This document shows, one piece after another, positions 1 through 6,698 of a stretch of DNA of 9,600 bases. Source of the stretch: UBA6382 sp963600315 (GTDB lineage Bacteria > Bacteroidota > Bacteroidia > Bacteroidales > Bacteroidaceae); NCBI GenBank assembly GCA_963600315.1, contig CAVCAW010000083.1, forward strand, positions 1-9,600, given 5' to 3'. The notes under the pieces were generated by a model, which was given only the letters and a program-made list of their open reading frames with translations, made no database searches and was not told the DNA's origin. The stretch's first letter is position 1. The number at the start of each line of letters is the position of its first letter. The position numbers and the translations under genes are program-made.

Positions 1-55
1 TCATTACTATTACTCCCAGAATCAATAGAATTGTTTTTTTTACTAGCGAATTCAT
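1..55 (-). CDS. 5' end of a secreted or membrane protein (partial)
   Basis: An ATG at 55-53 on the minus strand opens a frame that runs off the left edge. The 18 visible residues, MNSLVKKTILLILGVIVM, have a basic start (KK) followed by a hydrophobic stretch, as in a Sec signal peptide or N-terminal membrane anchor. The start is 20 nt after the stop of the M6 protease gene, on the same strand, behind an A/T-rich leader (AAATAAA just before the ATG) as is usual for Bacteroidota. It is therefore probably the next gene of the operon. No lipobox cysteine is seen in the visible part. The function cannot be told from 18 residues. Confidence 0.6.
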   Translation of the reverse strand, partial: MNSLVKKTILLILGVIVM

Positions 56-75
56 TTTATTTATATTTTAAAGTT

Positions 76-2058
76 TTATTTTCCTATGATTTTATTATAA
101 ACTGATGTAACATCGGCACTGTTAATGTGACCATCTCGATTAACATCAGCCCTAGAGGATAAAACACCAGAACTATTACCTTTTGTGATGTAGTTATATA
201 TACTAACAACGTCAGCAGAATTAACCACTCCATCTTTGTTTACATCCTCATTAGCATATTTACTTGGCGTGATATTTACACACAATGGTTCTGATTCCAA
301 ATAATCGGTGGCTGACGCAGAGATCATAACAGAATAAGTCGTTTCTGTCGTAAGATTGCTAATATGAATATCGGTGTCGGAAACACTAATGCTCGAGACC
401 AATAAGTCCCCATCATATACACGCACTATGTAGTTCTCTGCAAATTCAGTTGAGTCAATTGAAATAAATACATCATTGCTTGAAATGTTTGTGACGACAG
501 CCTTCTGTGGACTAGCAAGGCGACCACTACATTGATAGTAAAATATAATGTTGTCGTTCTGCTCATGGATGTTTTTTAGCCTTATATCAAGTTTGCCTCC
601 CGTATACACTTTGGTTGACGGTGTGGTCGTTGAATTTAGTTCTGTAATATTCTTCAAGCCAGGAAAAGGATCTCCTTTGTAATCGGATGCCTTTGTTGAA
701 ATTTTTGTAAGAGTATTGTCCGCAGGTATTATTGTCATTCGTTGGTGCGACACACTGTTGTTGACCGTATTCCCAGTCCAAGCACTAGAACTATAATCAA
801 CATGCAGTACTAGCATTCCTTCTCCATAGAGTTTCATATACCATGGCGAACTTTGACGATTTTCTAACAAATAATATTCATTACCAGTCTTGTCGGCAGG
901 ATTTAGAATACGGTAGGCGCGGTTTTTTCTATTTGAGTGTAGCGGAGCTATTGAAACTTCTTGTTTAAAATCATAGAGGGTGTCAATTTTCAGCCACCCC
1001 ATGAATTCTCGTTCGTAGGAGGTGTATCCTACGGGAGTCCTACTCAAGTTGTTGTATTGTCCATAATCCATTATTGACCAAGCATCCATACCGAATACAT
1101 TACTTGCCGTGGTCGTATTATAAAAGTCGGGCAAACCTAATGCGTGTGAAAATTCATGACAGAGGGTACCAATGCCATCGAACATTTCCCCCGTGCCATA
1201 GTCTGCCAATTCATCCATTACTAATCCGGCAGTCAATTTGATATTACCTCTTGTATGGCTCAGTGAATATTGGTAAGAAGCCCATATTTGCTCGCTATCT
1301 CCCGATACCTGTTCTCCGTGGCCAGGATAAATTACTATAACAAAAAGCTCACCTTTATCATTGAGGTATTTTGAGAAATCCACGCCTTTGGCAATGGCAG
1401 AGTCTGTCGCTTCAGAGATATATGTACGTACTCTCAAATCATTTCCACCGCTATTCTTTCCATAATAACTGCCGTTTTGGCTAACTTTTACTTTAGCTAC
1501 GATATCGAAAGTTGGTCTAAATAAGCTATCGCTTTGGGCTATGAAATAATCACGCACGCTTCCTGCTCCACCCTCAAGAGTATATGAGGATGCGTTGAAA
1601 TGATTATTAAAACGTTCTTCATCATTTCCTTCTTGAAAAGCCTGATCCTTGAATTCAGCTAATATTACCNNNNNNNNNNATGCAAGTTTTCCAACACCAT
1701 ATCGAGTTGCTCCTCTCATTCCGACAAACTCATAGAAAGCTTCGCCTTTTTCAGATGCATAAATGCTTTCTGTTTCTGATCGCTTCGCAGATTCATGTGC
1801 TAATGTTTCAGACGCTGCAACATTTCCGTAATTATCAAATTCCGCATAGCAAAAATCTCCATTGTTATTTGGAAACACGGGTACACCATCGCTTGTAACA
1901 TAATAAAGCAAGTGGTCTGCACCTGTCCTCGTAACTGTAAGCGATGTGCCATCTGACTGTTTAATCGTTTTTGTTATCCTGAAAACAGGTCCAGCATACA
2001 AACAACATGCCGCCAATAACGCTACTAAAATAGTAATTGTTCTATTCGCCAGATTCAT
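76..2058 (-). CDS. secreted M6 family metalloprotease with C-terminal dockerin repeat
   Basis: A zinc endopeptidase of the M6 (immune inhibitor A-like) type, 660 residues. Residues 1-22 form a Sec signal peptide ending near LYA-G. A propeptide-like segment follows (about 23-125; it includes LLYYVTSDGVPVF, typical of Bacteroidales M6 precursors), then the catalytic domain from VILAEFKD (131-138) to about 420. The zinc site is HEFSHALGLPD at 301-311 (HExxHxxGxxD) and the Met-turn is WSIMDYG at 327-333. An Fn3-like beta module lies at about 514-598. The C-terminus (605-660) is a type I dockerin with two calcium loops: D605/N607/D609/N613/D616 and D638/N640/D642/N646/D649. A 10-N gap falls in codons 127-130; the frame is sound on both sides. 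The start lies 2 nt after the NudC stop, so it is probably translationally coupled. The LAAC at 15-18 could be read as a lipobox, but an AxA-like signal peptidase I site four residues later seems likelier. The family call is firm; the substrate is unknown. Confidence 0.9.
   Translation of the reverse strand: MNLANRTITILVALLAACCLYAGPVFRITKTIKQSDGTSLTVTRTGADHLLYYVTSDGVPVFPNNNGDFCYAEFDNYGNVAASETLAHESAKRSETESIYASEKGEAFYEFVGMRGATRYGVGKLAXXXXVILAEFKDQAFQEGNDEERFNNHFNASSYTLEGGAGSVRDYFIAQSDSLFRPTFDIVAKVKVSQNGSYYGKNSGGNDLRVRTYISEATDSAIAKGVDFSKYLNDKGELFVIVIYPGHGEQVSGDSEQIWASYQYSLSHTRGNIKLTAGLVMDELADYGTGEMFDGIGTLCHEFSHALGLPDFYNTTTASNVFGMDAWSIMDYGQYNNLSRTPVGYTSYEREFMGWLKIDTLYDFKQEVSIAPLHSNRKNRAYRILNPADKTGNEYYLLENRQSSPWYMKLYGEGMLVLHVDYSSSAWTGNTVNNSVSHQRMTIIPADNTLTKISTKASDYKGDPFPGLKNITELNSTTTPSTKVYTGGKLDIRLKNIHEQNDNIIFYYQCSGRLASPQKAVVTNISSNDVFISIDSTEFAENYIVRVYDGDLLVSSISVSDTDIHISNLTTETTYSVMISASATDYLESEPLCVNITPSKYANEDVNKDGVVNSADVVSIYNYITKGNSSGVLSSRADVNRDGHINSADVTSVYNKIIGK
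1670..1679. other. assembly gap of 10 N inside the M6 protease gene
   Basis: Ten N at 1670-1679. Read on the minus strand, the gap sits between GKLA and VILAEFKD, just where the propeptide meets the catalytic domain. Both flanks read as convincing M6 protein in the frame that 10 N preserves, so the true length is probably 10 or differs from it by a multiple of three. The few hidden residues do not include the zinc site. Confidence 0.95.
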
Positions 2059-2060
2059 GT

Positions 2061-2804
2061 TTAACGATTGTTATACGTTAGAATATAATTATCAATTAGT
2101 TGTCTTGCAATACTAAGCGGTTGTGGAATCGCCGGCAGTTTATGTATATCATACCAACCTCCATCGACTAACTCTGAAGTCTGTAATTTAAGTTCACCAC
2201 CTTTATAATGCGCAAAAAAACCAAGCATTAGACCTTGTGGATATGGCCATGGCTGACTTCCGAAATAACTAATATTATCAATCTCAAGCTGAGTCTCTTC
2301 AGTAACTTCACGTATAACTGCCTCTTCCAAGGATTCCCCGAACTCAACGAATCCTGCAACCAAACCATAATAGTTCCCCTTAAACGCTTTGGAACGTACA
2401 AGTAGTATTCGTTCATTGTCATGAATAAGTACGATAATTGCAGGTGATATCATCGTCCATTCTTCTTTGTGGCAATGAGGGCATGTTTTGCTTATTGTAG
2501 ACGTGCTAATAAGTTTTGCCCCACATTGACCGCAATATTGATGTGTCCGATTCCAAAAGAGTATTTCCGCAGCTTTACCTGCACGTTGATAATCTTGTAA
2601 TGGCAAATATTCATAACTCTCACGTAGTCCAATCGCCTTGTACCCAGTAGGAATACTATCAACTGTAGCAGCAACACAAATCTCAGCATCAGAAGTCGAA
2701 AATTCCAATTCTGCTGATGTTTTTTCTGAAAATTGAGGAATCCTATTGTCAGAAGTCAGTAACAGACTATCTTTATAGAACAAATAATGTTGCATTTTTG
2801 ACAT
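2061..2804 (-). CDS. nudC: NudC-type NADH pyrophosphatase (Nudix hydrolase with zinc ribbon)
   Basis: Predicted to hydrolyse NADH/NAD+ to (reduced) NMN plus AMP; in E. coli the orthologue also removes NAD caps from RNA. Cytoplasmic, 247 residues, close to the family size. A zinc ribbon lies at 91-111 (C91xxC94 and C108xxC111). The Nudix box starts at G151: E157, then R165-E166-V167-T168-E169-E170. The NADH-pyrophosphatase hallmark SQPWPYPQ (183-190) follows the box, as SQPWPFP does in E. coli NudC. One oddity is Q172 where the Nudix consensus GX5EX7REUXEEXGU has its last glycine. I chose the ATG at 2804-2802. A TTG at 2807 in the same frame would add one residue. The ATG overlaps the upstream gene's TGA by one base (TGATG), a classic reinitiation arrangement. 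The stop is 2 nt before the M6 protease start. Confidence 0.92.
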   Translation of the reverse strand: MSKMQHYLFYKDSLLLTSDNRIPQFSEKTSAELEFSTSDAEICVAATVDSIPTGYKAIGLRESYEYLPLQDYQRAGKAAEILFWNRTHQYCGQCGAKLISTSTISKTCPHCHKEEWTMISPAIIVLIHDNERILLVRSKAFKGNYYGLVAGFVEFGESLEEAVIREVTEETQLEIDNISYFGSQPWPYPQGLMLGFFAHYKGGELKLQTSELVDGGWYDIHKLPAIPQPLSIARQLIDNYILTYNNR

Positions 2805-4483
2805 CAACGTGTTTTACGCGAAGCGCCGCTAGTTGCATCTGTCGTTTTCAATGGGGCTTGAGCAGAGTCTCCTGTTATTTTATTGTTCGCTTTGACGAGA
2901 CGAGCTCGTTCGTCATTTTGGTGCTGCGAATTAATCTCGTCTTTAGTACGCAATTCTTTATATATAATGTTAATTCCTGGATTTTGATTGTAGATAGTTT
3001 CTTTGAACATCTCAGGTGTATACGAAATCGGTTGACGTGTCAATTCCGGCACATTGTAGCTTTTAAGAAGCATTAGATTTTGCATAGGGTCTTCTTGCGG
3101 TAGCATAAATGCTTTGCGAGGTTGTCCGCTCTTATCGAAATAAGCTATGTAAGGACGAGTATATGAACCGTCGTTGCGTCGCGAGCTAAACACAAACCAC
3201 CGTCCATTTGAACTCCATGAATGATAAGAATCTACATCGTTTGAATTGGCAGCAGTCAACGGATATAACTCACCTGTCAGAAGATTTTTAACCCATTGGT
3301 CAGAACTTTTGTGCCATATATGAAACTGCCCGTAATTACCCAGTGTAAACAGTAAATATTTACCGTCTGGACTAACCCGTGGAACCGAGGCGCTCTTATT
3401 CATAGAAACACAATCAACTACAATTTCGGGAGTGCCAAAAGTCATAGTCTGTTCGTCAAAAGTAACACTCATTATATTATAACGCAGACTACGATAATTG
3501 TCGATAACATATTCCATTTTGACAGAATCTGTTACTCCTGCCATTGAGGGAGATTGTGCTTGGCAGAAATAAATTTTCTTTCCGTCAGGTGCCCATGACG
3601 GAAAAGTTTCCATCGATGCCTCACCCTTTATTATATTGCTGACTTCATGAGTGTCCGCATTGTAAAAGATGAGGTCGCTTCCATAATCAAGAACCTCAAT
3701 CTTTTCATGGTCTTTAATGTGAAACACCTGTCCTGTAAGATTAGAGGAAAATACTACATAATTCTTTTTCGGATGCCAAGATGGATAAACTGCGGATCCT
3801 AGAATTGAGTCATTCTTGAAATTTATTTTTTCAACTTTGCCGTCTCGTGCAATTATGGTTCCTCCCATATTAGCACGTACATGAAACAGCATAGTTTTGC
3901 CATCATAATTTTGAAAATTGTGACAATTGACACAATGGTTTTCATCAGAGTTATCTGCTCGGTTGTTTTCGTAAATAACGTTTTGTTCAAAATTTGTTAG
4001 GTTACGTTGGTATAGTCCCAATTGTCTATAAAGTTCAAAGCCTGGTTCTATTAACCTATACGACAAGTATGGGTCAATATCTTCTTTTGCTACATATAAC
4101 TTAAAAGGGGTGAAACTATGCCATTGGTCTCCTTGTTTTTCATAAACTATGATTTCTGCTTCGCTTCCTTTGTTCTTTTTTAATATATTGCGCCACTGCG
4201 AACTGTCTATCTGTACTACGCCGTCTTCTTGAGCTCCTGTAACAATTTCATCACCATCAGCTCCTTTAATACGCACTACATATTCAGAGGCATTTGACTT
4301 TACAATAAAATTGAGAGGTGCAATGTTTGATGGTATTGTAACGTCCGTGTAGTCTGGATAAATTACTGCGTGTTTTCCGTTGGGTTGTGCGTTTTCGGGC
4401 ACGACATAATTTCTATTGCAAGACACTAGTCCCAGACAGATACAAAACAATAGTATTTTGCTAATATTCAAAACTTTCTCCAT
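2804..4483 (-). CDS. PD40/TolB-like beta-propeller lipoprotein with one CxxCH haem-type motif
   Basis: An exported lipoprotein of 559 residues. The signal peptide ends in lipobox LVSC with C22 as the lipidated cysteine. No acidic surface-export motif follows (NRNYV), so the protein may stay facing the periplasm (inference). Residues about 35-130 look like a beta domain. Residues 184-188 are CVNCH, the c-type haem attachment motif, in the context DENHCVNCHNF. Propeller repeats of the PD40 kind follow: PSWHP (234-238), FPSWAPDGKKIYF (294-306), VPRVSPDGKYLLF (367-379) and HSWSSNGRWFVFSSRR (421-436). The tail from about 505 is polar, probably disordered, and ends basic (SRKTR). The start is 13 nt after the likely end of the DUF6057-like gene, and the stop overlaps the nudC ATG. 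Similar Bacteroidales proteins are annotated as TolB-like. A single haem would suit a redox sensor or electron-transfer role, but that is inference and no partner is visible. Confidence 0.85.
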   Translation of the reverse strand: MEKVLNISKILLFCICLGLVSCNRNYVVPENAQPNGKHAVIYPDYTDVTIPSNIAPLNFIVKSNASEYVVRIKGADGDEIVTGAQEDGVVQIDSSQWRNILKKNKGSEAEIIVYEKQGDQWHSFTPFKLYVAKEDIDPYLSYRLIEPGFELYRQLGLYQRNLTNFEQNVIYENNRADNSDENHCVNCHNFQNYDGKTMLFHVRANMGGTIIARDGKVEKINFKNDSILGSAVYPSWHPKKNYVVFSSNLTGQVFHIKDHEKIEVLDYGSDLIFYNADTHEVSNIIKGEASMETFPSWAPDGKKIYFCQAQSPSMAGVTDSVKMEYVIDNYRSLRYNIMSVTFDEQTMTFGTPEIVVDCVSMNKSASVPRVSPDGKYLLFTLGNYGQFHIWHKSSDQWVKNLLTGELYPLTAANSNDVDSYHSWSSNGRWFVFSSRRNDGSYTRPYIAYFDKSGQPRKAFMLPQEDPMQNLMLLKSYNVPELTRQPISYTPEMFKETIYNQNPGINIIYKELRTKDEINSQHQNDERARLVKANNKITGDSAQAPLKTTDATSGASRKTR

Positions 4484-4496
4484 GGTAGTTCGTCAA

Positions 4497-6264
4497 TTAG
4501 TTTACGCCACTTTTTTCATTTTTATTATCGACTGCATAGTTCTCGTCAGGCACATTTTGGAAATAATAGTAGAACTCATAAGTACNNNNNNNNNNNNNNN
4601 NNNNNNNNNNNNNNNNNNNNNNNNNNNNNNNNNNNNNNNNNNNNNNNNNNNNNNAGATATTTTTCCATGAACTCACGAGCTTTTCTTTTTGACCTTTCGT
4701 TACGTTCTTCCAAGCTTAGTTGTTTTGACGGTGTTTCGCTTTTCGGGAAACAATCTTCCATGAAATTTTTCATTTCCTGCAATGTGTATTGAGACAAATT
4801 GAGAGACTTCAATATAGATAGGTTCTTCAGGTTTTTGACAACAATAGCCTCTTCAAACGTTTTAGAGAGCATCATGTTATTTTGTATCATCGTGATGATT
4901 CTTTCCCAAAAACCATTAAGGTCCTTGGAATATAAGCAGGCGTAGAGGCAATTGTTGAGGCCGCGTACACTTTTAGCTTCTAGTAGTCTAACGTTGTAGC
5001 CCAAAAACATCGGCTTGCGATAGGCTTGTTCGAAAGAGTCGTTCACAGGCTGAAGCTCTATCACACTCGCCAGTTCAGTGTCATGTGCTACTAAATTGTA
5101 ATCAGAAAGCATCTCGCTATACTTTTCTACAAATTTCGATTCAAACGGGACTTTTCTCAAGATAGCAAGATATTTTTCTGCCAAAGCATTTTCTTTGTCA
5201 ACCAGTGCGCATTTGACCATATATTTCAACCTAGCTATAGATGGACCTTCTATAACAGTCTGTTCAACAGCCTCGTGGTAAGCCGACCTAGTCAAGCCCG
5301 CATAGAAATTACAATAAATAATGATATAGTCCATACCACTATCGATGTTTCCATTGGTGCGCGTAAGATGAATATTGCCATATTGCATCGGTATATTGAA
5401 CAATTCTGATGACAACTGACCGTTTTGATTGAGGGCTACTGCGTAAAGCCCCATAACAGTACGCGAAGGTCGTGACGCTTTTTTTGCCGTTTCTGCCATC
5501 TTGTCCCAATCTTCATTATACATAAACCTCTCCATACTGCAAGTAATGCGATCATTTTGGGCGTATGTAAGTGCTAAGGAAACGCTTGACGATATTAATA
5601 TGATTAATAGGCTAAGCGCTCCGAATGTACAATAGTGTTTATCTGCTTCAAAAATATCTACTAAAGAATGTAGACAAATTTTCGTCTTGAAAATTAATTT
5701 GGAACATACAGCAAGAAACATTGTGCCCAACAAGGCAATAAAAGGCACTGTCATAATCCAACTTAATTCACGCAAATAAATCAAGTTCAAGCCTTGATAG
5801 AGAATAAAAAATATATACAAAAACGGTAAAGCGACGGGAATTAAATGCCACCACCCCTTCAGTCTGAACGTACGGTCAATCAGCCATGCAGACAAAGTAA
5901 GCATCACTGCCAAAAGCAACGAGGCCAAAATAGGACAAGCTCCCACTAACAACATAAAACGTCCTATAGCATAAAGCCAGCCCAGTGGTTGCGACAAATA
6001 CGACTGCATCACAACACTATCAAAGGCGAAGAAACTTCTTTGCTCCGCAATGTATAACACGTCACCATACAGCAAATAAACGAACAGCCACAAAGCTATA
6101 AACTCCACTACAAAAACACGTGTATTTGCTAGTCGAGACATAAATTTGTTTTTCCAATTTGGTGCATTTGCTACCGTTAAGCCGTCACACCTTTTACTAT
6201 TACTAGCGACTCTGGCTTTATCTTTGTGATTAGGCGTTTTATTTTGTTTGCTGCTTTTAGCCAT
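4497..6264 (-). CDS. DUF6057-like polytopic membrane protein, C-terminus broken by assembly gap
   Basis: A long N-terminal cytoplasmic tail rich in Lys/Arg (1-40) precedes about six predicted membrane spans (roughly 48-70, 93-107, 107-130, 138-163, 168-191, 213-235). A soluble domain of about 300 residues follows. The start of that domain (MERFMYNEDWDKMAETAKKA, 244-263) and stretches such as LAEKYLAILRKVPFESKF (361-378) resemble TPR-like repeats and the DUF6057 family as I remember it from Bacteroides. The biochemical role is unknown. The frame is certain down to EFMEKY at 4658. Beyond the 69-N gap, the frame kept by the N count stops at 4576 (TGA) after Tyr-Leu. A different frame is open from the gap edge to TAA at 4499-4497 and reads TYEFYYYFQNVPDEN, which I take as the real C-terminus. 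ATG 6264 is the first start after the promoter. Confidence 0.75.
4586..4654. other. assembly gap of 69 N near the 3' end of the DUF6057-like gene
   Basis: Sixty-nine N at 4586-4654. The gap preserves the reading frame arithmetically (23 codons), yet the coding signal changes frame across it. To join EFMEKY to TYEFYYYFQ, the missing length must be 2 modulo 3 (for example 68 or 71, or only a few bases). The first hidden codon begins CT and so encodes leucine whatever the third base. The N count is therefore an estimate, not a measured length. Confidence 0.95.
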
Positions 6265-6288
6265 TGTAATATATATAAATTGTTAAAG

Positions 6289-6320
6289 CAAAGTTAGGAA
6301 AACTATCTTGAACAGCCAAA
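6289..6320 (-). promoter_or_regulatory. sigma-ABfr type promoter for the minus-strand operon
   Basis: Read on the minus strand, TTTG at 6320-6317 and TAACTTTG at 6296-6289 are separated by 20 nt. This matches the Bacteroides primary sigma factor pattern (TTTG, 19-21 nt, TAnnTTTG) at every defined base. Transcription would start around 6282, giving a leader of under 20 nt before the ATG at 6264. No other promoter this good is seen upstream of the operon. Confidence 0.72.
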
Positions 6321-6408
6321 AGGCCAGTAAAATTTGATAGACAATTCAATCTAAAAAATCTCAACAAATCTAAATGTCTCATTTCGATAAAACATTGAGC
6401 TATCTTGG

Positions 6409-6484
6409 CAATTTCGGCGGAAATTGAAATGCGCATCGACCGGAGTTTTTATCTATTTCGGGCGAAAACGTTATCCATATCGAC
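6409..6484. repeat. two degenerate 32-bp direct repeats, each with a TTTCGGnnGAAA-like palindrome
   Basis: Copy 1 is 6409-6440 and copy 2 is 6453-6484, an offset of 44 bp; by hand alignment 22 of 32 positions agree. Each copy opens with a palindrome: TTTCGGCGGAAA at 6412-6423, part of the longer perfect inverted repeat CAATTTC-GGCG-GAAATTG at 6409-6426, and TTTCGGGCGAAA at 6456-6467. Both copies end in ATCGAC (6435-6440 and 6479-6484). The palindromes are about four helical turns apart, which would suit a pair of operators for a dimeric regulator, but no regulator gene is in view. A chance origin in AT-rich DNA is possible. Confidence 0.45.
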
Positions 6485-6631
6485 GAAATCAAGTTGAACA
6501 AATCTGCAAAAATCAAATTTGCATGTCCTATTAACATATTACTCATCAGCCATAAAATCACTTGATATTGATTAGACAAGCAATCCGCAAGAAAGAAAAT
6601 GCATCTTTGTTACATAAATAGTGCAGAAAAT

Positions 6632-6663
6632 ATTGCGGTCTTTAAATTAAATGATTAAATTTG
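6632..6663 (+). promoter_or_regulatory. sigma-ABfr type promoter for ppdK
   Basis: TAAATTTG at 6656-6663 is a full match to the -7 element TAnnTTTG. ATTG at 6632-6635, 20 nt upstream, is a three-of-four match to the -33 TTTG. The predicted start is near 6670, giving a leader of about 29 nt before the ATG at 6699. The leader is A/T-rich (ACACCAAAATAATTT) with no Shine-Dalgarno sequence, as usual in Bacteroidota. Confidence 0.6.
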
Positions 6664-6698
6664 CGTAAAGTTTTTCTTAATTAACACCAAAATAATTT

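Larger units (their letters stand above)
6265..6698. other. divergent intergenic region, 434 nt, no convincing gene
   Basis: The region lies between the divergently transcribed DUF6057-like gene and ppdK. It holds a promoter at each end, two related palindromes in the middle (6409-6484), and a small inverted repeat TGCAAA/TTTGCA at 6505-6523. The outer parts are very AT-rich, while about 6405-6485 is clearly richer in G+C. No tRNA or rRNA is recognisable. The longest open stretch of note (6374-6565, plus strand) is interrupted by a TGA at 6425-6427 and has no recognisable product. Confidence 0.8.

Noticed and set aside
1680..1898. Plus-strand open frame antisense to the M6 protease
   Set aside because: It lies opposite a confident gene, begins at the N gap, and its translation is low-complexity with no recognisable motif.
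2005..2016. Lipobox LAAC at residues 15-18 making the M6 protease a lipoprotein
   Set aside because: The hydrophobic core runs past it, a second Cys follows, and a better signal peptidase I site (LYA-G) lies four residues on. Not excluded, only less likely.
2805..2807. TTG at 2807 as the nudC start
   Set aside because: The ATG three bases later forms the standard TGATG overlap with the upstream stop; the TTG adds only one residue.
4576..4585. Tyr-Leu-stop as the C-terminus of the DUF6057-like protein
   Set aside because: It depends entirely on 69 N being the exact gap length. The neighbouring frame gives 29 protein-like codons reaching to 13 nt before the next gene.
6409..6484. CRISPR array
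   Set aside because: There are only two degenerate copies, the gap between them is 12 bp, and no cas gene is in view.
6505..6523. Inverted repeat TGCAAA/TTTGCA as a terminator or operator
   Set aside because: Six AT-rich pairs with a 7-nt loop and no T-tract are expected by chance in this AT-rich region.
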